Both the position numbers and the translations under genes were made by a program. Positions 17,569 through 27,143 of a stretch of 64,000 nucleotides of DNA are shown here, piece by piece (within the stretch, counting starts at the first letter, position 1; each line of letters starts with the position of its first letter). The notes below the pieces were generated by a model. That model did no database searches. It saw nothing but the letters and a program-made list of their open reading frames with translations, and was not told the DNA's origin. Source of the stretch: Calothrix sp. NIES-2098 (GTDB lineage: Bacteria; Cyanobacteriota; Cyanobacteriia; Cyanobacteriales; Nostocaceae); the NCBI GenBank assembly GCA_002368175.1, contig AP018173.1:62001-126000 (forward strand). The letters are read 5' to 3'.

Positions 17569-19091
17569 ATCATAATAGATTGATTCACGAAAACTTGTAC
17601 TTGCTTACCGGCTTCAATGACAAATACTTGTTGTTGCTGCTGTAGCCCTTGTAATTGCTGCTCATTGGAGTTTTTCATCCTCGACAAAATCTCATTAATA
17701 CTTCCTTGGGCAAAACCAGCTGCTAAATCTTTCTCACCATTACTTGTAGTCGTAGTAGTCGTACCTAATGAGCTAATTGTTGTTTCGGAATTAGCTCGAT
17801 TTTGAATTTCAGCAGCCTTAGATAAACCTCCTAGCAGAGATGCCATGAGCGAATTGCCTAAATTACTGCCACCTTTACGAGATTCAGCCTTTAGTAAATT
17901 ACCGTTTTTACCTAATATCAAAATAGAATTTGGCGGCAGTTGTTTTTCTTGTGTCTGACCATCACTATTAATGAGTGCAGAAACTGCCGTCATCTGAGCT
18001 ATTTCTGAGTTAGTCGGATTGAGGATAGCAACAACATAAGACCCTTTGGGTAATACTTCCTTACCATCAAAAGCTTTGAGAGGTTCTGATAGTTTAATCA
18101 AACAATTTTGTGCTTGCTGCTGATTATTTACGCCACTACCCACCCAAGCAATGGGAGTTTCCATTGTCCCAGCTGCACGAGTCCCAACCAATACCCGTTT
18201 GCCATCATAGTTAGTCTGCGGTGACTGAGGTACTTCTTGATTGCGATTAGAAGCACTGGCTGGTTTAACTCCTGTACCTCCTTCCACGCCAGCATTTTTT
18301 AAATCTGTCACCTCATTGTTTGATTCTCCACTCCCAGAATCGCTAGAAGCATAATTTCCGATATTGGCTACTGCTAACCATTCCTGCATCGGGTCTTTGG
18401 GCGTGGTTTTAACCTTTGGTAATGGGTTGGTATTGCCAACGTTAGATTTTACGGGTTTAGGTTGCGGTGCAGAAGTAGGTACAGAAGCAAGCTGTTTAAC
18501 TGGGGGAGTAGCTTGATAGCTTGTACTAGGTCTGGTAACTGCAATAGGTGGTGGTGGTGCTTGATAAATTGTTGGCGATCGCGTTATTCTTGGCTGAGTC
18601 TTAACACTAACAGTAGCTGTCGGGGTAGTTGTTGGTGATGGCGTGGGTGATACATCCCCATTATCTTTTTTACTAATAGATTGCAATTCACCTTTTTGGG
18701 TAGTGATAGCCATAGCGGTTTTGAGATTTCCGTCCTCCGTATCCTTCTCTTGTTCTTTCATCTCTTGGCTAGTTTTTGCACTTTGTTGGGTTTGATTATT
18801 GCCCTTTTCATTTAAAGCTCCTGTCAATGTGCCAATCATCGCCCCAAAAATCAGAACTAATAGCAGAACTCCACCAGAAACTGTCAAGCCTTTCAACAAA
18901 GGATGTCCCGCTATCGGGCGAGTTGTGACAACTTCTTCTGGTTCCTTTGGTTCCTCAGAGAGGGTTACTTCTATCGATGATGATGAATTTTTTTCAATCT
19001 CTACACCATTCATCTGAGCAAATTCTTGGCTACGATTGTTAGATTCTTTATTAGTAGAAGAATTTGAATTTTCAATAACCTGACTTGACAT
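17565..19091 (-). CDS. VirB10/TrbI-like core-complex protein
   Basis: A 508-aa protein with the VirB10 layout. There is a cytoplasmic N-terminus of about 75 aa, one membrane helix (VSGGVLLLVLIFGAMIGTL, about 77-97), a long Pro/Thr/Ser-rich periplasmic linker, and a C-terminal beta-barrel domain from about residue 320 (LVGTRAAGTMETPIAWVG, LPKGSYVVAILNPTNSEIA). A Gln-rich stretch (about 480-495) lies near the C-terminus. VirB10 spans the envelope and senses ATP use by VirB4/VirD4 to open the channel. Neighbours are VirB8- and VirB9-like genes, as expected. Confidence 0.82.
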   Translation of the reverse strand: MSSQVIENSNSSTNKESNNRSQEFAQMNGVEIEKNSSSSIEVTLSEEPKEPEEVVTTRPIAGHPLLKGLTVSGGVLLLVLIFGAMIGTLTGALNEKGNNQTQQSAKTSQEMKEQEKDTEDGNLKTAMAITTQKGELQSISKKDNGDVSPTPSPTTTPTATVSVKTQPRITRSPTIYQAPPPPIAVTRPSTSYQATPPVKQLASVPTSAPQPKPVKSNVGNTNPLPKVKTTPKDPMQEWLAVANIGNYASSDSGSGESNNEVTDLKNAGVEGGTGVKPASASNRNQEVPQSPQTNYDGKRVLVGTRAAGTMETPIAWVGSGVNNQQQAQNCLIKLSEPLKAFDGKEVLPKGSYVVAILNPTNSEIAQMTAVSALINSDGQTQEKQLPPNSILILGKNGNLLKAESRKGGSNLGNSLMASLLGGLSKAAEIQNRANSETTISSLGTTTTTTSNGEKDLAAGFAQGSINEILSRMKNSNEQQLQGLQQQQQVFVIEAGKQVQVFVNQSIMI

Positions 19092-19095
19092 AATA

Positions 19096-19812
19096 TCACC
19101 TGCCCAAATCTACGTCTTGGATGCGATAAATTTCCATTCCCGCAATTCTGGCGTTATAAGCTGCTAACTGTTGTTTTGAAGGATTATTCGGTAAAGGAGG
19201 AGTATCTACCGCTCTGACAAAAATAGTTTTATTAAAAGAAATTCCTTTACCTGACTGGTCTTTACCTTTAAAAACCACTAAATTGGCAACCATATCTATG
19301 CGCCATTGCCCATCTGATAATTTTTGTGGAGGCGCAAGATAGCGCACTACTAGGGCTGATTGTGTATCCCCATTAAATACATCAGATGGCGTTAAAGCTG
19401 CTATTTCGCGTAAAAAACTAGCCCGAAAATCTTCTGATAATGCAAATCCTGCATTCCAAGTATTTGTAGTAACTTTTTTATCAGCTATTTGGATACCAGG
19501 GTCAATTTTTAAATTTCTGGAATCGAGATTTTCGTCTGATGATTTAGGGAGAGCATTCCAACTCATTAAATTCATCATAGTCCGCCCCACAAAATCCATA
19601 ATAGCTTGGTCAGTGCGGTCTTTTTCTCCCATCGCAACTGCCCTAATAGAAGTTCCATCTTGCAGTTCAACCAAAGTCGGCTTGCTATTAGAAATCTTCC
19701 CTAATCTACTCGAATTAGCGAGAGTAATTAAAAATAAAAATATTAAAATAACAGTTTGTCCTATAGATACCAAAGGAGTAAAATTAATCTCTTTCTTATC
19801 CAGTAATCTCAT
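19096..19812 (-). CDS. VirB8/TraE-like inner-membrane assembly protein
   Basis: A 238-aa protein with a single N-terminal membrane helix (IGQTVILIFLFLITLANSS, about 17-36) and a periplasmic domain of about 190 aa, the size and topology of VirB8/TraE. The C-terminal strands include KTIFVRAVDTPPLPNNPSK, typical of the NTF2-like VirB8 fold. The gene lies between VirB6- and VirB10-like genes with 4-bp overlap or short gaps. Assignment is by topology and order rather than by strong sequence identity. Confidence 0.65.
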   Translation of the reverse strand: MRLLDKKEINFTPLVSIGQTVILIFLFLITLANSSRLGKISNSKPTLVELQDGTSIRAVAMGEKDRTDQAIMDFVGRTMMNLMSWNALPKSSDENLDSRNLKIDPGIQIADKKVTTNTWNAGFALSEDFRASFLREIAALTPSDVFNGDTQSALVVRYLAPPQKLSDGQWRIDMVANLVVFKGKDQSGKGISFNKTIFVRAVDTPPLPNNPSKQQLAAYNARIAGMEIYRIQDVDLGR

Positions 19813-20861
19813 CTGAATACCCTCCCAGAGATTAACCTACCACTACTAGAGAAAGCAGAGAAAACTGCCATCCCTCCACCAGCACCTATCGCGATAGCCA
19901 AAATCGGAGAAAGAATTGCTTCTATTAGCTGTAAAAACAAAGGATTATTACTATCTGCATTCACAATTGAACTAGCAGCAATCCCACAAATAATTGAATA
20001 TGACATCAGTACTAAAGTAAGTGCCAGCCAGCCTGCAATCCAAGCATAGATAGGTTTAGTACCAAAAGGAAAAAGCGAAAGTACTAAAAAGATAGGCGCA
20101 ATATAAGCATTCAATAAAAATGCTACCTGCACAACATACTGAAACGCTGCTTGTAAACCGCTAAAGATAATCCATGATAAAGCTTGCACCATTGAATTGA
20201 TAGTTTGACCAGCAATATCTAATGGATTCCAGCTATTTGAATAAGATGGTAATCCATGTTTGTCCCGATATTCTTGAGCTTTTTGTTTGGCTTGATTGAT
20301 TTTAGTCTCTCGACAAGTTTCTCTGGGATTAATTGGTTGTCCTTGGTCATTTTTACCATTCTCAGGCTCTTTTTCACATTCTTGAAGTTGTGCTTGAACT
20401 GAAAGGATAAAAGCCTGATTCATATTGGTACTACGAATCGCATCTCTTAGGCTGATACCGTTGCGCGTAATATTTAGCACCTTATCATTTAAATTAATAG
20501 CTGTATTGCGAAACATTAAAGACGTGCTAGCTAGTAATTGTCCATTATTGATTGTCAACATCAAACATACCAATAATGGATATACCATCTCATTTAAAAC
20601 ATCATGGCTCCATCCTTCTTGCATCATGCGTGAATACCAACCTACTGACCAGAAAGAAACAAATACAACACCACATAAAGCGGAGACAGTAACTACTGCT
20701 TTATATATTTCACTTTGACCAGTAGCTAAATCCTGCCAATCTTGGTTAAACGAAGATACAACCAATCGTGAACCATTGATAGCACCATCAACGATATCTT
20801 CAGCATTAGTATGTCCAGTTACATCTAGTAAGTACCAGAAATTAGTTACATTATTTATCAT
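19809..20861 (-). CDS. VirB6/TrbL-like polytopic membrane protein
   Basis: About 350 aa starting at ATG 20861; an upstream ATG at 20900 would overlap the previous gene by 50 bp. At least five membrane helices are visible, for example AVVTVSALCGVVFVSFWSVG, AAFQYVVQVAFLLNAYIAPI and WLALTLVLMSYSIICGIAAS. They flank a large soluble loop with an internal Cys-containing EECEKEPENG-type stretch. VirB6/TrbL proteins form the inner-membrane path for DNA. The Gly-rich GAGGGMAVFSAFSSSGR tail is common in TrbL. It is translationally coupled to the VirB5-like gene upstream. Confidence 0.8.
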   Translation of the reverse strand: MINNVTNFWYLLDVTGHTNAEDIVDGAINGSRLVVSSFNQDWQDLATGQSEIYKAVVTVSALCGVVFVSFWSVGWYSRMMQEGWSHDVLNEMVYPLLVCLMLTINNGQLLASTSLMFRNTAINLNDKVLNITRNGISLRDAIRSTNMNQAFILSVQAQLQECEKEPENGKNDQGQPINPRETCRETKINQAKQKAQEYRDKHGLPSYSNSWNPLDIAGQTINSMVQALSWIIFSGLQAAFQYVVQVAFLLNAYIAPIFLVLSLFPFGTKPIYAWIAGWLALTLVLMSYSIICGIAASSIVNADSNNPLFLQLIEAILSPILAIAIGAGGGMAVFSAFSSSGRLISGRVFR

Positions 20862-21609
20862 TTGTTTTTTCCCAAAAACCATCAGCAAATGCAGCTGCAT
20901 CTAATATTTGTCGAGCGCTAGAATTACTATTAGCTTGCTCTTTCTTTGCTTGTTGATCTAACCTACTAGAGATATCACTCAAATTAATGTTCGCGGCTGA
21001 TAAAGCTCTAGTTTGTTTTTGGGCTTCACTATGAATCGATTTAGTAATAATTGTGGTTTGCAGATTCTGCACTGCCATTTTTTTGAGAATGTCTTGAGTA
21101 ATCACATCATTTTGAACCTCATCTGCGTTATTAGATGAAGTTGCCAAAGCCTGATTAGACATTTCACCCTCTTTGGCTTGAGTTTTCTGTCCTTCTCTAC
21201 CCAAAACCGATTCAGCCAGCCCATAAGTATAAGATTGATGCCAGTTTCTTTGAGCATTATCACCTTGGGTTTGTGAATCAGTTTGCACTAAATCAGTATC
21301 TTGTTCTTGAATAACAATCTTAATTTTTTTACCAGCTTTTAAGGGGTCAGGTATCCCTAAATCTCCCACTGTAGAACTGATAGCTTCGTTTAAATCTGCG
21401 TTCAATTCTTGCCACTGCTGGCTGAATTCTTGTTTGTACTGCTCAATAGAGGTTTTTAGGCTCACAAGAACCTGTTGGAGTTGATTGAGAAAAGATGCTC
21501 CAGCTCTAGCTGGTAAAGCTGAAAATACAATCAATAGAACTATTAAGCTACTAAAAACTGCTAAACGGCGGCAGATAAGGGCTAATGTCAAGTTTTTGAT
21601 TGGTCTCAT
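20851..21609 (-). CDS. VirB5/TrbJ-like exported helical protein
   Basis: A 252-aa protein with a signal peptide (LAVFSSLIVLLIVFSALPARA) and a mostly helical mature region (LNQLQQVLVSLKTSIEQYKQ; later ALSAANINLSDISSRLDQQ). VirB5/TrbJ proteins are exported helical bundles found at the pilus tip. The position directly before the VirB6-like gene matches the virB5-virB6 order of classic systems. Sequence similarity to named members is not evident by eye, so the call rests on topology and order. Confidence 0.6.
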   Translation of the reverse strand: MRPIKNLTLALICRRLAVFSSLIVLLIVFSALPARAGASFLNQLQQVLVSLKTSIEQYKQEFSQQWQELNADLNEAISSTVGDLGIPDPLKAGKKIKIVIQEQDTDLVQTDSQTQGDNAQRNWHQSYTYGLAESVLGREGQKTQAKEGEMSNQALATSSNNADEVQNDVITQDILKKMAVQNLQTTIITKSIHSEAQKQTRALSAANINLSDISSRLDQQAKKEQANSNSSARQILDAAAFADGFWEKTNDK

Positions 21610-22108
21610 ATAAATTATCCAGTGGAACTATAAAAGTTTTAGGAGAGCAAGCAGATATTACCTCTGCGTTATTTCCTAAGAGTTTTTTTCCAGTTACCAT
21701 TAATGGTTCTGGTGGATATTTAGCTAGTTGTCTAGATAATCTTTCAAATAAACTACCTTCATACCTGGGAGTTTCAGGTATTAAATGCATGGGTTTGTTA
21801 TACATTAATATGTATTCTTTTTCTGTTTGAAAATTAGTTGTAATCCCAGGCTTTTCTAATTTAATTTTTAACGGTGATTGTGTTTTATGTGCATAATATT
21901 CAGCTTGCAGAAATCGATTACTCTGTACATAGCGGTCAGCCGTAGCTAAACGTTGCTTGCAAGCTTCTTCTTTCTGCGCGATATATTTTTCATGTTGTGC
22001 CTGATTCCATTTCCAAACTTCAAATGATGCCCATGCTGCTACAACTCCTAAAATTGCTAGCAAGACTTTATATTGTGCTAATCCAGTAACAAATTCTAAC
22101 TTTTTCAT
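21551..22108 (-). CDS. Single-pass membrane protein of the transfer operon
   Basis: A 185-aa protein with one N-terminal membrane helix (YKVLLAILGVVAAWASFEVW) and a periplasmic part holding two cysteines (CKQRL and ACSPKTFIVPL). The start overlaps the VirB4 stop by 4 bp (ATGA) and its end overlaps the next gene by 59 bp, so it is clearly embedded in the operon. Function unknown; the topology would suit a small assembly factor. Confidence 0.7.
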   Translation of the reverse strand: MKKLEFVTGLAQYKVLLAILGVVAAWASFEVWKWNQAQHEKYIAQKEEACKQRLATADRYVQSNRFLQAEYYAHKTQSPLKIKLEKPGITTNFQTEKEYILMYNKPMHLIPETPRYEGSLFERLSRQLAKYPPEPLMVTGKKLLGNNAEVISACSPKTFIVPLDNLYETNQKLDISPYLPPFSSF

Positions 22109-25100
22109 AGAGGCTTACCCTGTTTAATGCAATCCACGTAATACTTAGAAAACTCCGCAACCCATTGAAATTTATCTGCATACATAGCTTTAAATCGGTC
22201 ACGGGCTGCTTGCTCCTCCCGACTATTTGCCACCAACGCCAACATTGAGTAACAAGGATAGTAACGACAGCGAATATATTTGTTGTTGTAATCCAACAGC
22301 CAGAGCGTATATAACTGCTTAATATTGGGGCGAAAGCTTTCATTTTTCTCAATAATTTCTTGAGGAATTCCCAAATGTTCTGAAAAACTCTTAGCAGCCC
22401 CAGGTACTATCCGCCCAATCAAACGACAGGGCATATTTTGTAAAATCTGCTCCCCAGCTTCGGAATTAGCAATCGACAGAATATCTTGTCCTGCCAGCAT
22501 AACTCGACAACCTGACTTGCGCGCCGTAGCACATTTACGACCTACCAACCGCGATAAAGCAGCGAACCGCAACAGCACACTGCTTTCATCCATGAAGAAC
22601 GCGCTATTGGGTGCTGAGAGCGATTGGCGAGATGCGGCGATATATGCAGACATCCCGAAAACCTCTGCATCCTTACTAGATTGCAGATTTGTCAGCGCAA
22701 AGGTAATTAACTTAGCATCAGTATCAAAAGTTGAAGGACGGCAAATTGCATTGCCGATACTGCTATTTTTCCAATATTGAAAGCGCAGCCGGATATAATT
22801 AAGCGCTCGCTCCACATTCTCATCTTCATATCCCAGGCTGATATGCTCCTTGTCAAAGAAATGTTCCATATCTGCTAACGTTGGGGTATTCTCCCAAGCC
22901 GCAGAACCCAATCCTTCTTCTTTAGCTAAAGCAAAACGTCTTTGGATATCAGGATCGTCGTAAAAAGCCTTTGTCCCTAGGGGAATCAAAGACTCGATTG
23001 TTTGGGACAAGAAGCCGTCAAAAGTCTGCGAACCCAAAACTAATTGCAGAACAATTAAGTTCACATCATTCCTGTGCGCCTTAGCTCGTTCTTCCCTTTG
23101 CTCTACAGGGATTTTTGATAAGTCCAAAGGTTGCACCAAATTATTGGACTCCTTGGAGATATCAAAGTAAAAGCCATTGTGATAAGGTGTGTAGTCGCCA
23201 AACGTACCTGTACCATCATCATTGGGTAGGTCAATCATCAAAACACTCATATCCTGAGCTTGGCACTCGGCAATGATGGATGAGACTAAAACAGACTTAC
23301 CTGAGCCGGTTGTACCCAGAATCAAGATATTTTTGGTTTTTGAGAGGTCAATTTTGACTGGTGAATCCCCTTCATCTGCAATCAACTCAAACCCTTGCAT
23401 ATCTGCGGGACTATTCTGCACTATATTGGTCAGTCCCAGAATTTCGCTAGCAAAGAAAGTTTGCCGCCGATTGTACGGACGCATCAGAATTGGTTCTAGC
23501 CTGATTAACAAAGTCTGCAACCAGATTAACCAAGCATATTCCACTTCACGGGTAAGTTCTGTCGGTTGGGAAATATAACCAGAAATCAGTCTGCAAGCAT
23601 CATCTATTTCCTCTGCTGTATCTCGATAAACCAGCACTACCAAGCTTAAATTGAGTGGCACATCTCCTGTATACAGTTGTCTTTGTGCTTCCACTGACCT
23701 TTCTACATTAATTTGGGCAGAAACATCAATGGATTTTTTCTGCTGCACATTTAAATCTAACGCCCTAGAGCGTTTAGTAATCATCTGCTGGGCCGCACGG
23801 GTAATTCCTCGGTCAGCTGGGGAAAATTCTGTAATGATTTCCACATCAAAAATGTTGTGGCGCGAAAATAAATCCCATAAGAAACGAATTTGATGTCTGG
23901 TAGAAGCAAAGATTTCTGGTTTGCGGCTCAGTACCATTACGCCAACATACTTCTTCTCATCACCATTTGGTAAGCAAATCCAGCGCTTATCTGCAAAAGG
24001 TACACCATTGTTGAGGATGATAGAAGTTAGATGAGGTTGATTGATGATTTCGATTGGTTTATCAAACAAAGCTTTTTCATCAATTTCTTCTCGAATACCT
24101 TGCTCATCAAATACCAAAGTGTGCGGAATGATGACTTCTTTAGCTCCAATATTTTTACAAAGCTCTTGCCATAAATCTTTATCTGTTTTCGGCTGAGGAT
24201 TTAACCCCATCTCTGCAAGAATCTGCTGGTATCTTAATGAAGCTTCTAGGGCTTTCGTTAATATTTGCGTTAATCTTTTCAGGGTTAATTGATTCACGCC
24301 AGAATCTGTAAATCTGCGTTGTAAGAAATTAGCCAGTTTCACCAAAAACTTATCTACTGGGTCTGAGGTTTCTAAAGATTCAGAAGCTATGGTAAATGAC
24401 CAATAAATATTGAGTTTGATGTTCTTCCGGGCTTTTTCTTTGGTGAGCTTTTGTGTGCGGGCAAGTCTTCCCCAGTCTAAGAATTCGCACTCTAGAGAAG
24501 CTGGATTATTTAGGCGCTGCATCAAATATTCTGCACTATCGCTATCATCACAGAAAGAACTCCATCTAAACGTGATTTTTTCTCTTTGTGGTATTTCTTT
24601 ACAGCCATTTTCAAAAGCTTTGGCTACTGCTTCTATCTCTTGTGCAGAGTTGAATAAAGGATGAATTCCCGTGCAAGAATAACCAAAGATTAATTGCAGA
24701 GTATTACTACTCTCAGTTAGATGCTTTTTACTGAGTAGATAAGCTCCAATAATGTATGAATCTTTTTTGAGTCTGACTATTGTAGTTAAATCCAACCAAT
24801 CTTCAAATGGATTGAGAGTTTTTGGTTGAGATGAGCGAGTCAATTTGACTTTTCGCTTTCCAACTTTTTTCTTGTGCTGTGCCTGAGTGTAGGTGGCATA
24901 TCCTCTTGTCCATCTGGGAAGAATTGGGGAAATTTTAGACCAATAAAGATATGGTTTATCTCCTGAGAGTAGGGCGATTGAGAAACTTGCCCAAAATGCC
25001 AAACCTAAGCCCCAAAAGATATCTAATCCTATGAGTAGGCACAATAGTACAAAAACTAGGCAAAATACCAGGGCGAAAATTACGAACTGTCTGCCTGTAA

Positions 25101-25161
25101 ATGGGCCAAATTTGGGACTTTCACCTAAGCTCTGATTGACTTTGATAATCTCTTCTTTCAT
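22105..25161 (-). CDS. VirB3-VirB4 fusion: type IV secretion ATPase
   Basis: A 1018-aa protein. The first 110 residues contain two close membrane helices (FVIFALVFCLVFVLLCLLIG and LGLAFWASFSIALLSG), as in VirB3. The rest is VirB4/TraC, with Walker A LILGTTGSGKSVLVSS (about 610-625), the adjacent MLMIDLPNDD-type segment, Walker B SAFFMDESSVLLRF (about 855) and a final AGQDILSIANSEAG sensor region. VirB4 is the essential ATPase that assembles the pilus and drives secretion. VirB3-VirB4 fusions are known in several systems. Start: ATG at 25161, with AGAACTTTCAGCAGGA weakly Shine-Dalgarno-like outside it. Confidence 0.9.
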   Translation of the reverse strand: MKEEIIKVNQSLGESPKFGPFTGRQFVIFALVFCLVFVLLCLLIGLDIFWGLGLAFWASFSIALLSGDKPYLYWSKISPILPRWTRGYATYTQAQHKKKVGKRKVKLTRSSQPKTLNPFEDWLDLTTIVRLKKDSYIIGAYLLSKKHLTESSNTLQLIFGYSCTGIHPLFNSAQEIEAVAKAFENGCKEIPQREKITFRWSSFCDDSDSAEYLMQRLNNPASLECEFLDWGRLARTQKLTKEKARKNIKLNIYWSFTIASESLETSDPVDKFLVKLANFLQRRFTDSGVNQLTLKRLTQILTKALEASLRYQQILAEMGLNPQPKTDKDLWQELCKNIGAKEVIIPHTLVFDEQGIREEIDEKALFDKPIEIINQPHLTSIILNNGVPFADKRWICLPNGDEKKYVGVMVLSRKPEIFASTRHQIRFLWDLFSRHNIFDVEIITEFSPADRGITRAAQQMITKRSRALDLNVQQKKSIDVSAQINVERSVEAQRQLYTGDVPLNLSLVVLVYRDTAEEIDDACRLISGYISQPTELTREVEYAWLIWLQTLLIRLEPILMRPYNRRQTFFASEILGLTNIVQNSPADMQGFELIADEGDSPVKIDLSKTKNILILGTTGSGKSVLVSSIIAECQAQDMSVLMIDLPNDDGTGTFGDYTPYHNGFYFDISKESNNLVQPLDLSKIPVEQREERAKAHRNDVNLIVLQLVLGSQTFDGFLSQTIESLIPLGTKAFYDDPDIQRRFALAKEEGLGSAAWENTPTLADMEHFFDKEHISLGYEDENVERALNYIRLRFQYWKNSSIGNAICRPSTFDTDAKLITFALTNLQSSKDAEVFGMSAYIAASRQSLSAPNSAFFMDESSVLLRFAALSRLVGRKCATARKSGCRVMLAGQDILSIANSEAGEQILQNMPCRLIGRIVPGAAKSFSEHLGIPQEIIEKNESFRPNIKQLYTLWLLDYNNKYIRCRYYPCYSMLALVANSREEQAARDRFKAMYADKFQWVAEFSKYYVDCIKQGKPL

Positions 25162-25478
25162 AGAACTTTCAGCAGGATTCCGTCAATCGATTTGATATAA
25201 GGATTCAGGAGTCAGAATTCAGGAGTCAGAAGGGTTAAAGAATGAGGAGAAATGTTTGATGAATTAATTTACTAATCTATTAGATTAACTCTAAATTCTG
25301 ACTTCTGGCTCCTGGGTGCTGAATTCTTATAATTTGGAATTGTAGATGTCCGGATTGAAGAAAAGAAGAATTCTTCAATCAAAATTGAAAATCTAAAATT
25401 CCGTGCAGAATGACTAGAATTTAACTCTAAGTCCAATATCTGCGTCTGAATTTTTATTCCACTTCTGGATTTAATACG
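25162..25478. repeat. Intergenic dispersed inverted repeat
   Basis: The gap between the pilin and virB4 genes holds a tandem ATTCAGGAGTCAGA unit (25203-25232) and its inverted counterpart TTCTGACTTCTGGCTCCTGG (about 25296-25316). This is the Nostoc-type 'GGAGTCAGAATTCAGGAGTC' extragenic repeat. The transcript would form a long hairpin. No gene is seen here. Confidence 0.6.
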
Positions 25479-25979
25479 TCAAGTGCAGGATGCATTATTA
25501 CCAAATAACAACGACTGAAATACCACGATAAATATTACGGATATGAATGTGAAGATGGGTTGCTGGATGACGTTACTTACTTCCTCTCCACGCCCGTATG
25601 CGGCAACTCCTTGGTAAACAGAAAAGCAGAAGTAACCAAACAAAACGATAGTCAAAGATGTAAATAGAATTACTGGCAGATTAGTCAGAACTGCATTACT
25701 AATAGTTCCACCACCTGAAGCACTAGTAATCACACAGGTCATTGCTTTTTGGGCATTAGAAAATATTGAATCTGCTCTAGCTGCTCTTGATTGCAATGCA
25801 ACAGAAAGTGTGGTGGCGACTGAAACTAATTGCCAGCGTACTGGAAATAATCTCTCAAGTAAGTTTTTTGTGGCTGGATTAATTCTTGCTTTACTATCTA
25901 CTTGCATGGATGCTGATGTAGATTTTTTAAGCAAAGCTAAAGCCACAGGGGGTGTTTTTCTTTGCATAATGAATGCCAA
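25479..25979 (-). CDS. VirB2/TrbC-like pilin candidate
   Basis: A 166-aa protein. A basic leader of about 65 aa ends in an AARADS-type cleavage site (SVALQSRAARADS). The mature part has two hydrophobic helices (LTNLPVILFTSLTIVLFGYF and PIFTFISVIFIVVFQSLLFG) around a short polar loop with YGRGEE, plus two cysteines. A long leader and two helices around a small loop is the VirB2/TrbC/TraA pilin layout. It is the most upstream gene of the operon, as virB2 is in many systems. Pilins diverge fast, so identity cannot be proven by eye. Confidence 0.6.
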   Translation of the reverse strand: MAFIMQRKTPPVALALLKKSTSASMQVDSKARINPATKNLLERLFPVRWQLVSVATTLSVALQSRAARADSIFSNAQKAMTCVITSASGGGTISNAVLTNLPVILFTSLTIVLFGYFCFSVYQGVAAYGRGEEVSNVIQQPIFTFISVIFIVVFQSLLFGNNASCT

Positions 25980-26750
25980 AGATTACAAAAGGTATTTAAT
26001 GGTTATTTGTCAGGTTGCTGCCTTTAATTGAAGACTATTACGAGGGGTTTCCCCTCTAGTATTGGAGAAATATTGATTATGAGCGTTGGTTATTAACCTT
26101 GATAACTAACAAGAGTTAAAAAATACCAGAATGCAATAATTTTAGACTTCTTCGTGAGCCTCAACCGAAATATTTTAGATTGGAATACTCTAATTCAAAA
26201 TCTAAAATTCGCTAATTTTAGATGCCTTTACCCTGACAGTCCTTTGCTTCAATGAATTCCTATAGGAAGGAATAAAGCCTTTGTGGTAAGAAGCATAATT
26301 ATTTTGCAAAGGAACAATAAAAAAACTGTAGTCCAAGTTACCTGGTATAAACACAGCTTGCAAAATTAATTCTACTTTCTATATATTTATTTACTAACAA
26401 AATTTCTATAATCAAGGTTTTTACTACTTTGACAGCTTGACTCAATAATATATTTATGTATTGAACAAGACATTATATTGTGTTTTGTAAACCAATGAAT
26501 ATTTATGATAAAAATATGTATTAAAAATACATATACTACTTCGCCACATAGATACCCATAGTCAACCCCGATCGATCAATGGTGAAACATGTCCAAATTC
26601 ATAATTTTGATGTCTTCAATTAGTACACAGTCGATCAAGCGTGTTTTTTTATGCATCATTTAGTACACTATTAGTTTATAGTGTGTTAACTAATAGCTGA
26701 TAGTGTATAGAAAAACTAATAGTTAACCCTTTACTCTAGGAAGTGATAAT
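25980..26750. other. AT-rich intergenic region with operator-like repeats before the XRE gene
   Basis: No credible gene is seen in these 771 bp. Near 26254-26271 there is a short palindrome (TTCCTATAGGAA). Between 26660 and 26727 the words AACTAATAG and ATAGTGT recur two to three times each, right upstream of the XRE regulator. This is the usual pattern of autoregulatory operator repeats. Promoters for the regulator and for the divergent transfer operon must lie here. Confidence 0.45.
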
Positions 26751-27011
26751 GTGATGAATACCAGAATGCGAATTAGACAGGTCAAAGAAGTTGAAATTGA
26801 AGGGTTAGGAGAGCGGATCAAGCAAGCTCGATTTAATTGCAGTAAGTCTCTCGAGCAAATATGTGATGAGGTTGGTGTATCGCGCACTTACTGGTACGAC
26901 ATTGAAAAAGAAACTCTTAAAGGAGCCCTTTCAATTGAGAATCTTCGCAAAATCGAACAAGTGTTGAGTGTAGACTTTGGTGTAACTCTTTTTGGCGAAA
27001 GTAATGTTTAA
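26751..27011 (+). CDS. XRE-family helix-turn-helix regulator
   Basis: An 86-aa protein (GTG at 26751, or the ATG at 26754). The HTH covers LGERIKQARFNCSKSLEQIC and DEVGVSRTYWYDIEKETLKG, a complete lambda-repressor-like five-helix domain without any extra ligand domain. It sits after repeats that look like its own operators and before a ParB/KorB-like gene and the replication gene. It probably controls plasmid replication or transfer. Ribosome site AGGAAG about 8 nt upstream. Confidence 0.85.
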   Translation: MMNTRMRIRQVKEVEIEGLGERIKQARFNCSKSLEQICDEVGVSRTYWYDIEKETLKGALSIENLRKIEQVLSVDFGVTLFGESNV

Positions 27012-27143
27012 TTACACCGATATTCATCCTATGCTGCTACTTTCAATTTCTTGACTGGAGTCATTGCAACTATCTAGCTCGTAGAGGATTGATTTGCAAT
27101 CGACCTTAAACTCACATCATCAAAGTATAAGAGATGGGAAATC